A stretch of 64,000 nucleotides of DNA from DASXRU01 sp033856235 (GCA_033856235.1 JAWVFI010000083.1:1-64000), one strand, 5' to 3'. Shown: positions 26,801 to 35,616, counted from the stretch's first letter. The notes: generated by a model not told the origin, from the letters alone. Numbers and translations are program-made.

Positions 26801-29800
26801 GAGGCCCGCGACTAGCGGGAAGCTCTGCACTGTATCCTGCGAAGGGAGGACCAGTTGCCGGTTATAGCCGAATCCGCCGCACACTCCTGTCACAAAGAAG
26901 AAGGCCGGCCCGCCGATTGGCGTGTTAACCATGAAGAAAACGAAGAACGACGGATAGCCTTCGACCACTGCATACGATCCCATACCCGTGATCGAGAAGC
27001 GGGTCGCCTTGATCATGATGTCGCCGGTATATTCAATGTAATCCGGAGAGGAGTGTGTGCTCTTCAACAGCCCGCCGCCAATCTCTACCGGACCGCCGGA
27101 AAACCACACGTCGAGTCCTTGCAAGTCAAAGACGTAGTTGTCGTAGTCGAGCGGCGCGGTGACGGGAATGCCGATGGAAAGATCGTCCAGATCCAGGGTG
27201 AGGCCAGCCAGCGAAACTGTGCCGTCGAAGGCAACAATCAGGTCTTTCGAGTCCGCTTCCCAACCGATCCCGATCTTGCTGCAACTGACGGGGCCAAAGG
27301 CACGCTGCACCGGAAACCAGATGATTCCGATCGGATCGCCCTGCTGACCTCCGTGAAGTTGCAGGTCGAATGAGGAGACGTAGGATGCCGTCATCGAGAA
27401 GACTGGATTGACGGCATCGGTTCCGCTCGCGCCGTTAGAATTCTGCGGACCACCGCCACTGCTGCTGGTGCTGCTGGAACCGCTTTGCATCAGGTTTTGG
27501 GCCACCGGATTGCTGTTGTTGGTGCCGCTTCCCAGGTTTGGTCCGAGAGGAATACCGATATCGTCGCACCTGATGGCCGCGCCGAACGTTGTCGCTCCAG
27601 GGTCTGAGACATCCAGGCTCAGATAGATTCGCGGCTCGGTCCCTCCGAGTCTGAAGCCATTCAAATTCACGAGCGGTTGATTGCCGTACCTGAGAATATC
27701 CAGCCCGACGCTGATCAGTTCCAGTCTGGCGTTGATGCTGGGCGTGTTGGAACTGTCTACACGCAGCAGGTATACGTTCAGGCCCAGGTCCTCGTCCTGG
27801 ATCGATGGCCCTCCCGCCCTCTCAATCCAGTTGTCCGATGAATCATCTCCGCTCGGCCATTTGCCGAGTTGTAAGACGACCTCCGTTCCCGTGGTCGGAG
27901 CAGAATTCCCGCCGCTCCCGGGAGGCGGTACAGACCCGGCGCGGGCGCTGCCCTGGGCTCCACTTGAGGTGATTTGAAAATCAGTCAGCTGGATACTGAA
28001 TCCGTAATCTGTAGTTGCAGTTGATAGGCCTGGGGCTGCTGCCACATGAATGCTGCCGCCGTTAAACTTGATCAGGTCGACGCCGCCGAGCACCGAGAGC
28101 GAGCTCAAGAGCAGTTGCTCGATGATCCATTTCGTATCCTTGCCCTGGAAGACGCTTGCCAGATCGGCCAACTCAAAGTTGGGAGGATCGGGCTGAGTCA
28201 GTAGCCCCCAGGTGGACAATACTTTCCCGGGTGTCTGATCAGATGTGGCGATGGTCGTGTTGAGGAAGCCATTGACAGCATTAGTAGCGAGCGCTATATC
28301 CGCAACCAGCGGCAGCAGGAACTGCGCGGCGAATTTTTGGATCCAGTCTGGCGTCGCGAGAATGCTGGTGCCGGACGGACTGCCGGAGTCCTGCAGCGCG
28401 AAGTTCACTGCGGGCAGCAGCTCGATCAAGAGAATGTCGGAAGGCGCCGTCGGTGTCTCGCCGTTAGCGGCAACTGCAAGAGGGTAGAAGTTCAGCGAGA
28501 ATTGGAGATCGCCCTCCGTGTCAACATCCAGGGTTAGGTTTAATTCCGGGCCGCAGTCGTTCCAGGGCAAGTCGAAGTTCTGGGTGTCCACCCGAAAGCC
28601 CGCCGCCAGCGTGAAGTCCGGCTCGATCGGTCCGGAGAGCGGTACGGCGATGCCGGTGGTCGCGTTCAGGATCAGCAGGCCCTTCTGGATCTGTGGCTCG
28701 ACCCACATGCCGAAGACCGGCTGGCCGCCCGTCTGTCTGACGCCGAAGCTGACCGTCACCTGGCTGGGGCCGGGCGGCGATCCCGGATCAAGCTGATGTA
28801 TGAACTGGACCAGTTGCTGGTTGTCGCTGGTCGAAAGGGTGAAACCGGGAATCTCCAAAGTCTTGTTGAGCAGCGAGTAGATGGCGTTCAACTTGGCGGA
28901 GACGCTGGCTTCACTGAATTGCGTCGCCAGCCATTGTTGGGGCGCCGCCTCAACCTGTTCGACAAGGTTGAGGAGCTCAGCGATGCTGTTGACCTCGAAA
29001 GCGCCGGCGAAGGTTTGCAGCTCACCGATAAATTGGTCCAGTGGCGCGGGAAGCTTGTCTTTATTCGCTGCATAGGCGTCTCCAATCTTGCCCGCGACGA
29101 AGCCCAGCAGTTTGTCCATCCCCTGCTCGCCCGGAATGAATTGGTTTAGTCCTCCGAAGGGAACGAGCGTGAAAGGATAGTCTGTCCCATTGTCACGAGC
29201 CGTCACACCCAGCGCGAAGCTTCCTCTCTCGAAACTGCTTTGCAGGGTCAACGTCCGGTCGCCGGCGGGAGGGCTGGCGGGATTGAAGCCGCTGGTTTCG
29301 CTCAGATCAATCGTCAGCGTCACGTTCCCATTAACGGCCACACCCGCACCAGAGCCGAACGATAGAACCGCGGCCGCATCAAGATATGGAACCGGCGGCG
29401 GCAGCGTGGGCTTGATGCCTACCATGATCTGGACGCCGCTTGTTTGATCCGAAGTGAAGGTGAAAGAAACGCCGTACGGCAATCTCGAAATGACCATGCC
29501 GCCGGGTGTGGGACTAACGGTGAGGTCATGCGGCCCGACCACGCCGGCGCCAGGCAGTGCATGCAGTAGTGTTCCGACCCGCTCCAATGACAGTGCCCCA
29601 TTTCCGTCGCCGAGCACTTGATCGCTCAACACCCAATCGGACGGGTGCGTGAAAATGCCGAGCAATGAAGTTATCTGCGTCGTGCCATCGTATTGCTGTG
29701 CCGTGAGGCCGAAAGCGCTGAACACGTTGGCGGCCAAAGGGTAGTGCGGAAGCACATACTGATTAAGCATCCTGCCGGCGAAGGATGAGAGGATGAAGAG

Positions 29801-32800
29801 CGGAATCTCCTCGCCCAGCTGCTGCAGGTACTGCTCCGGCGAAGGCAGTGGATAAATGACCAGCGGGTCGAAGGGCGCCGGCAAAGAGTCCGGCGGCGAC
29901 TCAAGCGCGATCCCCCAGCTACTGACCGGATCGCCGGACTGGTCCAGCGCCAGCGCGTACTTGAAGGCCAGCGCCTGGCCAAAGACTTCCGAGCCCAGCC
30001 TGACATCCACGCTCAGCGAAAGCGCCTGAAGGTCCAACACCATCTCTCCGGTAAGCTGTAGCTCCGTACCCACGCTTATCGGGTTGGCGATTTCCAGAGT
30101 GAGCTTTGTCCCCGAGGTTGTTTTGAACTCCAGACCGTACACGGCAGGCGGCGGAGACGGCTGAGAAGGTAAATTGCTCAGGGCGGAAATTAGCTGCTTC
30201 CGCAGTTCCTGACTCTGCAGCAGCGTCGAACCTTTGCTCTCGAGAAATTGGACCGGGTGCTGGAAGAGATTCAACCAGTTCGGGAGCGAGACGACCGATC
30301 CGCTCGCCGAAGTCTTCTGAAGGTCAAAGGCGGCGAGCAGGGCCGGCAATCCATTGAGCGCCGCCGGAACCGCGAAGTCGTCAAAACCAACGAGCGTCGC
30401 CAGATGCTCGAAAAGGGCGGATCGGAGAGCGGGGTCGTGCAGCACTCCCGTCATCTGAGTCTTGAGAAAGGCTTCGGGATTCGCCAGCACGGCTTCCCAT
30501 GCGCCAATATCGAGGCCGAGATAGCTGACAATCGGCGGTGAGACCGGCGGCGAGACCGGCGGCGAGACATTTGAGACTTCGGTCTCGGCTAATCCCAGAT
30601 CGTTCAGCAGGTGAAACATCGTTTCCAGTTCAGGGAACGGTGGCATCTCCGGCTTGATGGCGCTCGTCAGCCGCTCCATCAAAGCATTCAACAAGGTTTC
30701 CATGACGGACATACCCTGTTGACAAGTGAAGACGGGCGAAACACCGGGGGCCAGCTCGACCGTGGCGGGCGTATCTGAGCTTGTTAACTGAGCGTCGAAC
30801 AACGAGAGCACGGGAGAGAGAGCAAAGCCGGATGAGACATCCAGGTTAACAGAGGCCCCGAGCCGACCACTGCCGATGGTCAGCCCCGTGACCGGATCAT
30901 GGACCAGCGGGCTGCCGTTGTTGGTATTAGCGAAGTTGCAAACCATCGAAAGTCTTGGCAGTGAAGGAGCAGCAACCGGCAGCGGGGAACCGTTTACCTG
31001 CGAGGTCGCGAAGCGGACCAGGTCCACTCGGATCGAGGTGTCTATATGTACGCCCGACTGATCCGACGTGGCAGGAAGTTGATCTGCCGCAGTCATCTGT
31101 TTTCTGACGCCAAAACCAATCCCCTGCGGTAGGCCGTTACTTTCAGACTCAGCCCAGACCAGTACTTCAACTCCTCCGGCATTAGTCAGCTCAACAGACC
31201 ACGGATCTTCGAATGTTCCCGCCGCGGTAACTGCGGGGATGGGCGGCACTTCCCCTGTGATGGACCACCCGATAAGTTGCATTAACGGTGCAGCGAATTC
31301 TCCCTGAGAAAATAGCTGGGTCAACTGGCTACGCAGAACCGGCCAGGGATTTGTGAAAAAGGGTGTCGAGCCAATGTCCAGAACGGGCCAATTCGCCGGC
31401 AGGGCCAGGCCGGGTGGAATTTCAAACGGAGAGGCGGGCGGGGATGAACCGTTAATGATCTCCGGCATTGTGGGCAGAAGACCAAGCGCCGCTGTCAGCG
31501 TGACGCCGAACCTGCCGCCATGTGCGAGCAGCCAAAGACCGGCCGCATTGAGAGCCAGTTGGGCCAATGCCTCCAGATCCTGGATGCCTTCTGAAAGAGT
31601 GCCTGAGGTAAAAGCCAGTTCGGGAATCTTGATCGAGGAAGACGAAGCATAGTTTAGCTGAGCGTTGACGATCCCGGCCTCCCAGTAAAACTGTTGCTGC
31701 CGGTTCCAGCCTGCCGCGACCCGCGCCTGGTCCAACTGGACACTGACACCCGCCAGCGCCGGGGTCTGCAACGGTGTGGCTGCGCCGGCTGAGGTAGCGC
31801 CTGTCACTTGTAGCTCCGCCTTCATGCCCGGCAACCAATCAGCGCCAAACGAACCCGAGCTATCCACGTCCGGCAGATCAACGCGCAGGAGCTCGACCTG
31901 CAGGCCCACGTTCGCTATCACCTGATTCAGTGGTGGGAGGTTGCTAATTGGAATCGCAATCGGCACGCCGCATTGAAGCGCCAGGTGCAGTTCATTCTTG
32001 ACTGCAGGCGAGGAGGTGGCTGGATACCATGCTTGAAGATAAACACCCGGCGCGCCGGCTCCGAAGCTCAATAACTCGACCTGCCAAGGCTGCTCCGCCG
32101 TGCCCGTCTGATTTTCGGGTATCAACTGAGTGGGCGACCCGCCAAGCAGGCTTACCAGGGAAGGAAGGAGATACTTCCAGACTGGCGCGCCCTTAGTGTC
32201 CAAGGTTGTCAGGCAGCGTGTGTAGTAGCTGGCGAGAGCGCCCAAAGGATTTTGCACCAGCGCATCGAGCGCTGCGGTTGAAGAGAGCAGCATCTCCGCA
32301 ACCGGCCACTCGCCATCCAGGTAAGCCGGCGGCGGTAAGATACCCAGCATAGCGGCCAGACTCTTCGCGTTCTCACCAGCGCCGGATCCGAGGAAAGAAC
32401 TCAGCGCATTTTTCACGATCGTACTAATGGCATCGTCTAATATTTGCAGGTCGCCATTGAAGTTCGTGAGATCAATAACGGGCCACGAGCCGACCGCGGT
32501 GTCCACCCCTGTAAGCTTGAAACTGGGAGTGAATACTCTGTCGCTGGCCGCCGATGACTCGAGATAGCTGAAGCCGATTTCGACGGTGCCCAGGCGGAAA
32601 CGTGGAGTCGTGCTCGTGCCAGGGCTTGGCGGCGATTGGTCCTCAATATCCAGAAGCGGCAGTGTTTGATCTATTCCGTTCAGCAGCACCACAGCGACGT
32701 CAAACGATGGGAAGATGGACTGTTTCAGCGGCGTATCGACCGCGGGCTGGTTGAGGGCCGGGATGACAAGCTCGATCAATTCCAGAGAGACCCTGCCTTG

Positions 32801-34042
32801 CACGCCGACTTGCTGCAGACTCCCGTCGGATGTATTAGAGGCCGCCTTAACCGGGTTGAGAATGTTGGTCTCGACCCGGATTCCCGGATAGACGTAAAGA
32901 GCTCCCGCACTGTTCACCTCGGTTGCGATCGTGAAGCTCAAGCCGAGCAAACCGGCAATCTCGCTCAACTGAATCGCGAACGGATCGGCGCGCGTACCCG
33001 TGCCGGTGACATTGCTGTCCGTTTCGCTGCTCTCCAGCGAAGAAACTCCTTGTCGCAGACAGGCCCAATCGTTGAGCCAGCTCTTGAGCGAAGACGGTGA
33101 ACCGGCGATTGACCGCGACCAGTCATTGAGCAGTTGGACAATTTTCGAGGGATCGCTGTAAAGGCCGCTCCAATCAAACGCCGGCGCATCCCCTGCCAGC
33201 CCGAGCAGCGCCAGGATCTCGTAGACCTGCGCGCTAATCTCGTTCAACGGATTCGATTGTGATCCGGCCTTTGACAGGTCAGCGGCAAGAACGGAGATCG
33301 CCATCGTGATCCATTGATCGATGGAGCCATGCTCGATGAGATCGATCAGCGATTGGTCCCTGGGCTGCGCCTGTCCCGGTAACTTTAGGTTGAGCAGGAC
33401 AATCTCCGGCACGATGTCTTTCGACAAAGGCCCGCCGCTGAAATCGATGTCCACCGCGACCTTTAAGCCGTCGAATGAAATTTCTCCGCTGCCGAACGCG
33501 CCGGTCGCGCCGGTAAGTTCAAAGCCCAGTTCAACCGGCTGCTCTCCGAGCACGAAGTAGTTGCCCTGTTGGGCCGGCATTTGGAGCACCGGCAGATAAG
33601 CGTAGACGGTTAGACTCAGGTCTCCGTGGGTGAACGGATACATCAACCCGAGCCCAACCAGGATTGTCTCATTGTCGCTTCCGTCCGCCGGAGGGCTGCC
33701 CGCTCCGGGGCCGCTCGTCACAATATAGAGACCTGTCGGCTGGTTATTACCGGTCGCATCGGGATTCTTGATCGGATACCAGTTGCCGGTGAGGGTGTTC
33801 TTTGGGGCACCCAAAGCATTCCCGGCCGCACTGCCCAAAAGGGATTCCAGCAGTCCGAGCAACTCCGCTCCGCGCTGGGCCGGAATCTCCTTGATCTTCT
33901 CCAGCGGTTTCGAAAACCAATCCGGATCTAGTGAGAGCGTTGCGCCATCGCTATTCGGGCTCAGGAGGCCCGCAAGCACGCCGAGTCGGACGAGATTTGG
34001 ATCGAGGTCCGCAACGTTGAGGTCAATTTGTGTGTTTGACAA
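23885..34042 (-). CDS. Giant 3385-residue protein, DUF6603-like region, first gene of the cluster
   Basis: This is an open frame of more than 10 kb without interruption. It starts at a TTG (34042) behind AAGGG; no upstream ATG is in frame. There is no signal peptide, LPxTG, RTX or obvious membrane helix. The first third repeats a module of about 290-300 residues, marked by GTRADPFAIQL (near 348), GTAEQPWQVEL (near 646) and GTFEDPWSVEL (near 940). A VSPP triplet lies near 1160 and a Ser/Gly-rich linker near 2184-2207. Residues about 2310-2690 (GGPVEIGGGLLK, ITGMGSYAVVEGYPSFFVF, FFVTGVCGGFGYN) resemble the DUF6603 family as I remember it; a profile search must confirm that. Long alternating-hydrophobic stretches suggest mainly beta structure. 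Function is unknown. Confidence 0.8.
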   Translation of the reverse strand: MSNTQIDLNVADLDPNLVRLGVLAGLLSPNSDGATLSLDPDWFSKPLEKIKEIPAQRGAELLGLLESLLGSAAGNALGAPKNTLTGNWYPIKNPDATGNNQPTGLYIVTSGPGAGSPPADGSDNETILVGLGLMYPFTHGDLSLTVYAYLPVLQMPAQQGNYFVLGEQPVELGFELTGATGAFGSGEISFDGLKVAVDIDFSGGPLSKDIVPEIVLLNLKLPGQAQPRDQSLIDLIEHGSIDQWITMAISVLAADLSKAGSQSNPLNEISAQVYEILALLGLAGDAPAFDWSGLYSDPSKIVQLLNDWSRSIAGSPSSLKSWLNDWACLRQGVSSLESSETDSNVTGTGTRADPFAIQLSEIAGLLGLSFTIATEVNSAGALYVYPGIRVETNILNPVKAASNTSDGSLQQVGVQGRVSLELIELVIPALNQPAVDTPLKQSIFPSFDVAVVLLNGIDQTLPLLDIEDQSPPSPGTSTTPRFRLGTVEIGFSYLESSAASDRVFTPSFKLTGVDTAVGSWPVIDLTNFNGDLQILDDAISTIVKNALSSFLGSGAGENAKSLAAMLGILPPPAYLDGEWPVAEMLLSSTAALDALVQNPLGALASYYTRCLTTLDTKGAPVWKYLLPSLVSLLGGSPTQLIPENQTGTAEQPWQVELLSFGAGAPGVYLQAWYPATSSPAVKNELHLALQCGVPIAIPISNLPPLNQVIANVGLQVELLRVDLPDVDSSGSFGADWLPGMKAELQVTGATSAGAATPLQTPALAGVSVQLDQARVAAGWNRQQQFYWEAGIVNAQLNYASSSSIKIPELAFTSGTLSEGIQDLEALAQLALNAAGLWLLAHGGRFGVTLTAALGLLPTMPEIINGSSPPASPFEIPPGLALPANWPVLDIGSTPFFTNPWPVLRSQLTQLFSQGEFAAPLMQLIGWSITGEVPPIPAVTAAGTFEDPWSVELTNAGGVEVLVWAESESNGLPQGIGFGVRKQMTAADQLPATSDQSGVHIDTSIRVDLVRFATSQVNGSPLPVAAPSLPRLSMVCNFANTNNGSPLVHDPVTGLTIGSGRLGASVNLDVSSGFALSPVLSLFDAQLTSSDTPATVELAPGVSPVFTCQQGMSVMETLLNALMERLTSAIKPEMPPFPELETMFHLLNDLGLAETEVSNVSPPVSPPVSPPIVSYLGLDIGAWEAVLANPEAFLKTQMTGVLHDPALRSALFEHLATLVGFDDFAVPAALNGLPALLAAFDLQKTSASGSVVSLPNWLNLFQHPVQFLESKGSTLLQSQELRKQLISALSNLPSQPSPPPAVYGLEFKTTSGTKLTLEIANPISVGTELQLTGEMVLDLQALSLSVDVRLGSEVFGQALAFKYALALDQSGDPVSSWGIALESPPDSLPAPFDPLVIYPLPSPEQYLQQLGEEIPLFILSSFAGRMLNQYVLPHYPLAANVFSAFGLTAQQYDGTTQITSLLGIFTHPSDWVLSDQVLGDGNGALSLERVGTLLHALPGAGVVGPHDLTVSPTPGGMVISRLPYGVSFTFTSDQTSGVQIMVGIKPTLPPPVPYLDAAAVLSFGSGAGVAVNGNVTLTIDLSETSGFNPASPPAGDRTLTLQSSFERGSFALGVTARDNGTDYPFTLVPFGGLNQFIPGEQGMDKLLGFVAGKIGDAYAANKDKLPAPLDQFIGELQTFAGAFEVNSIAELLNLVEQVEAAPQQWLATQFSEASVSAKLNAIYSLLNKTLEIPGFTLSTSDNQQLVQFIHQLDPGSPPGPSQVTVSFGVRQTGGQPVFGMWVEPQIQKGLLILNATTGIAVPLSGPIEPDFTLAAGFRVDTQNFDLPWNDCGPELNLTLDVDTEGDLQFSLNFYPLAVAANGETPTAPSDILLIELLPAVNFALQDSGSPSGTSILATPDWIQKFAAQFLLPLVADIALATNAVNGFLNTTIATSDQTPGKVLSTWGLLTQPDPPNFELADLASVFQGKDTKWIIEQLLLSSLSVLGGVDLIKFNGGSIHVAAAPGLSTATTDYGFSIQLTDFQITSSGAQGSARAGSVPPPGSGGNSAPTTGTEVVLQLGKWPSGDDSSDNWIERAGGPSIQDEDLGLNVYLLRVDSSNTPSINARLELISVGLDILRYGNQPLVNLNGFRLGGTEPRIYLSLDVSDPGATTFGAAIRCDDIGIPLGPNLGSGTNNSNPVAQNLMQSGSSSTSSSGGGPQNSNGASGTDAVNPVFSMTASYVSSFDLQLHGGQQGDPIGIIWFPVQRAFGPVSCSKIGIGWEADSKDLIVAFDGTVSLAGLTLDLDDLSIGIPVTAPLDYDNYVFDLQGLDVWFSGGPVEIGGGLLKSTHSSPDYIEYTGDIMIKATRFSITGMGSYAVVEGYPSFFVFFMVNTPIGGPAFFFVTGVCGGFGYNRQLVLPSQDTVQSFPLVAGLTDPTVFGGQDPLEVLNRDVPPAIGTYWLAAGVQFTSFELVQSIVLLVVEFGKEFEIALLGLSTLTLPKPSSDGADAIVYAELQLEVTFKPATGLLAVTMALTSNSYVLDQDCRLTGGFAFYIWFSGEYRGQFVVTLGGYNPYFTAPGYYPVEPRLGFIWLVSDDITIEGDAYFALTPSCVMAGGGLSATYESGNLKAWFNAQADFLVAWKPFHYDIYISIDIGASYTIHAIVSVTLSVDLGCTLHIWGPRLQGTVHVDWSIISFTIPFGSGDSDPNAASTIAQYGTFYDYFLSPQQGQADQSSDTLMTHRMAFAEGASAPPQAVCTVSASNGLLNHYKDPDMGTVWVVRADKLVIATATSVPATDVVYLGKNNNNQSVSGPTVGIRPMGYTSVNTPHTVGIQLMAAVVQQVDLPNDWTSATDISGVAAALWDTVPNNGNPAPDAKVMPGTLVGVKSLTPNPTEVTGPPPIELAEAFSFTPLPVRDLPLSGNAAVAIYFWDALISPFADSLAEIEATVMSPDVIQFRNLVLTDVVDRGTVVQIGGRLDVMAATAITTFTAPPLLGSMDFKGETLNAAPLRMMDVPRKTGLPAGFALSPPTVKGLILHTLIRRYSHAHLSASRTERSRVEAHVTGKVHRTGMFATAHDRKIIGKRVASERYAEGSSRHEMRLHAGATLLWEIQGKGQSALQVEHDGILPLRVVALDQYHNLIADTGVGANGPGTYELPDDTVYLSVTTLNPTEVQPHISQHVGWHSDSMLIQMTPKALLGDGVVIHPQAPVSVSEGRRSADNGLVKGRELIERNMVEVNHTQRKQGWIDTLLPNAVRAFAVWLSPAADGASVPDDVAGCITVAAPLLVRDGEEVHREYTTLVADEVSRDGAGACVLYLIPNPELQTGLPYLRVRVEVKDGFVQDGLVGFTSREIADVRSQYSQIKIKPRGVSSAETSQTASRIKLNFESSPLDQPQAGKEGRR

Positions 34043-34723
34043 GATTCTTTACCCTTCGTTATGCGCTGACACCCAATTCGACGAGGAGGGAGAAGACGCG
34101 GAAACGCTCAGGCTAATGTTCTGAAGCGATCAAAGAACAGGCAAGCATCCGTCACCGGCAGGTTGGCAACGATTAACGCGAGGCGCTAAAGCTTATCGAG
34201 GACACTTACTTTTGCAGCGATACGGGGTGGCTGGGGAAAACTTGCTTAAGCCTGGAAGTCGCTTCCCACGTAATGTGTGGATCCGCATGAATGAGATCGT
34301 TTGCCTTGTTGTCCACAGCGCGATCCGAATACTTGCGTTGCTCTCCCACTCATGTGGGGCATCGCTCATGCTCCAGGGGAGAACGCGTTCCGGCGAGGTC
34401 TTTCAAACCGGTATCGCGAAGATCAACGTGAATGAGCTCGGGCTGAGCTCCTGAAAAAAAACAAATTGACAAGCGGAGCGCTGGACTCTATGCCAATTAG
34501 GGTCTGAGTGTCAATCGCAAGTTTTTCGGGTTTCGTTCTACCCCACGTTCGACACTCTTCGAAATCTCAGGCAGAGAAAACAGGTTGGTGCTTTTGCCGG
34601 TCAGTGTGGATTCGCATACTCCAGGAACAGTCACAGAGGAAGTATTCACTCATAAAACTCCTGGAGGAATCCAAGACAGCCGACGGGCGATCATCGATCG
34701 CCCGGGCGACGTTGCCACTTCGA
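34043..34723. other. Long non-coding region upstream of the giant-gene cluster
   Basis: I find no convincing gene in these 681 bases. A plus-strand frame (34212-34454) has no ribosome-binding site or recognisable product. A minus-strand 28-codon frame (34653-34567) does have AGGAG before its ATG but resembles nothing known. The promoter of the giant-gene operon should lie in the part nearest 34042. It may also hold regulatory elements or the remains of a deleted gene. Confidence 0.5.
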
Positions 34724-35410
34724 TCAAGCGCTTGCAGCGACAGGCACGATCGCGAAAGCCCGCACGGGAAAAGTTCCCATTCCCTTTACTTTCACCGGCA
34801 CTGCAAAGAACCTGAAATCCCGATCGGGAAGATCACCCAGCCCACAGAGATGCTCGACTACCGGAATGTCCTTAGCCAGTAGAATTGAATGGACCGGGCG
34901 CGTGCCGTCGGCAGTGGCGTCGATGTTAAATGAATCGATCCCGACCAGAGCGGCGCCGCTTCGCGCCAGATAATCCGCGGCGTCGGCCGTCAGGAACGGA
35001 TGCCCGCCATCAGAATATTCTTCGGTGCGCCAGCGCGTGTCCCAGCCCGTATGAAAAAGGACGGCCTTGTCTTTGAGGTCAAGATCCGCTAGAGCCGCTG
35101 CGGATATCCCTCTTTCCGCTGCATTGACTCGCCTGACAACAATCCCATCGAGGTTTGCGAGCGATTCCAGCTTGAGCTCGGAGAGATCGGCGCCTTCGGC
35201 ATAACGATGAAATGGACTGTCAATGTAGGTCCCGGTGTTCGCCACCATTTCAATCGTGCCAATTTGAAACTCAGTGCCCGGCGCATAACGTTCCCGCGAA
35301 GCTTCGCGGGTAAGGTGATCGCTGATGACCGGCGGCGGCAGACCTTTATAAGTGGTCATGCCATGGTGAACGGTGTGGGAAACATCGATTAGGCGAAAGT
35401 CGGAAGTCAT
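34724..35410 (-). CDS. Cyclase/kynurenine formamidase-like metal hydrolase with variant motif
   Basis: The 228-aa protein belongs by pattern to the cyclase (KynB-like) superfamily of metal-dependent amidohydrolases: DVSHTVHHGM at the start, then a GTYIDSPFH motif, and VVEHLCGL near the end. The classic motif is HxGTHxDxPxH. Here the first two His ligands are replaced by Asn58 and Tyr62 while Asp64 and His68 remain, so metal binding differs from true arylformamidases, or the substrate does. I believe such variants form a recognised subgroup, but the substrate is not known to me. The ATG at 35410 follows a highly structured spacer (35425-35586). No tryptophan-catabolism genes lie nearby. Confidence 0.8.
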   Translation of the reverse strand: MTSDFRLIDVSHTVHHGMTTYKGLPPPVISDHLTREASRERYAPGTEFQIGTIEMVANTGTYIDSPFHRYAEGADLSELKLESLANLDGIVVRRVNAAERGISAAALADLDLKDKAVLFHTGWDTRWRTEEYSDGGHPFLTADAADYLARSGAALVGIDSFNIDATADGTRPVHSILLAKDIPVVEHLCGLGDLPDRDFRFFAVPVKVKGMGTFPVRAFAIVPVAASA

Positions 35411-35424
35411 AGAATTTCCTGAAG

Positions 35425-35586
35425 CGGCTCTGCCGCCGCACAGTGCGGAAAGGCTGTGCCTTTCCGGCCCTGCGTGATGAAGTCTCTGAGGCTACGCCTG
35501 AGAAAGCCGAGGCGCAGCCTCTGGGAATTAGGAAAGGTTCCGGTCGGTAAGGCAAAGCCTGACCGCACTGTGCTGCGGCTAAGCCG
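35425..35586. repeat. Multi-hairpin intergenic element with a 17-bp closing inverted repeat
   Basis: The arms GCCGCCGCACAGTGCGG (35432-35448) and CCGCACTGTGCTGCGGC (35563-35579) are complementary with one mismatch, and outer CGGCT/AGCCG arms extend the stem by five pairs. Inside lie three further hairpins: GGAAAGGC-TGT-GCCTTTCC (35447-35465), GAGGCTACGCCT with AGGCGCAGCCTC (35488-35521), and GGTAAGGC-AAA-GCCTGACC (about 35546-35564). It lies between the methyltransferase and cyclase genes, which are both on the minus strand. Confidence 0.65.
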
Positions 35587-35616
35587 AGAGCTCATTCGCG
35601 AAGAGATTAACCGCGG

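Noticed and set aside
10866..34042. A contractile injection system, type VI secretion or prophage reading of the giant cluster
   Set aside because: No sheath, tube, baseplate, AAA ATPase, portal, terminase or integrase gene is seen; only large size and lack of signal peptides are shared.
34212..34454. An 80-codon plus-strand frame in the gap upstream of the giant gene
   Set aside because: It has no ribosome-binding site and no recognisable product.
34466..34506. TTGACA with a TATGCC 17 bases later, a possible plus-strand promoter
   Set aside because: The -10 box is poor and no plus-strand gene follows.
34567..34653. A 28-codon minus-strand frame with AGGAG before its ATG
   Set aside because: It is too short to support from sequence alone. 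A conserved counterpart in relatives would be needed.
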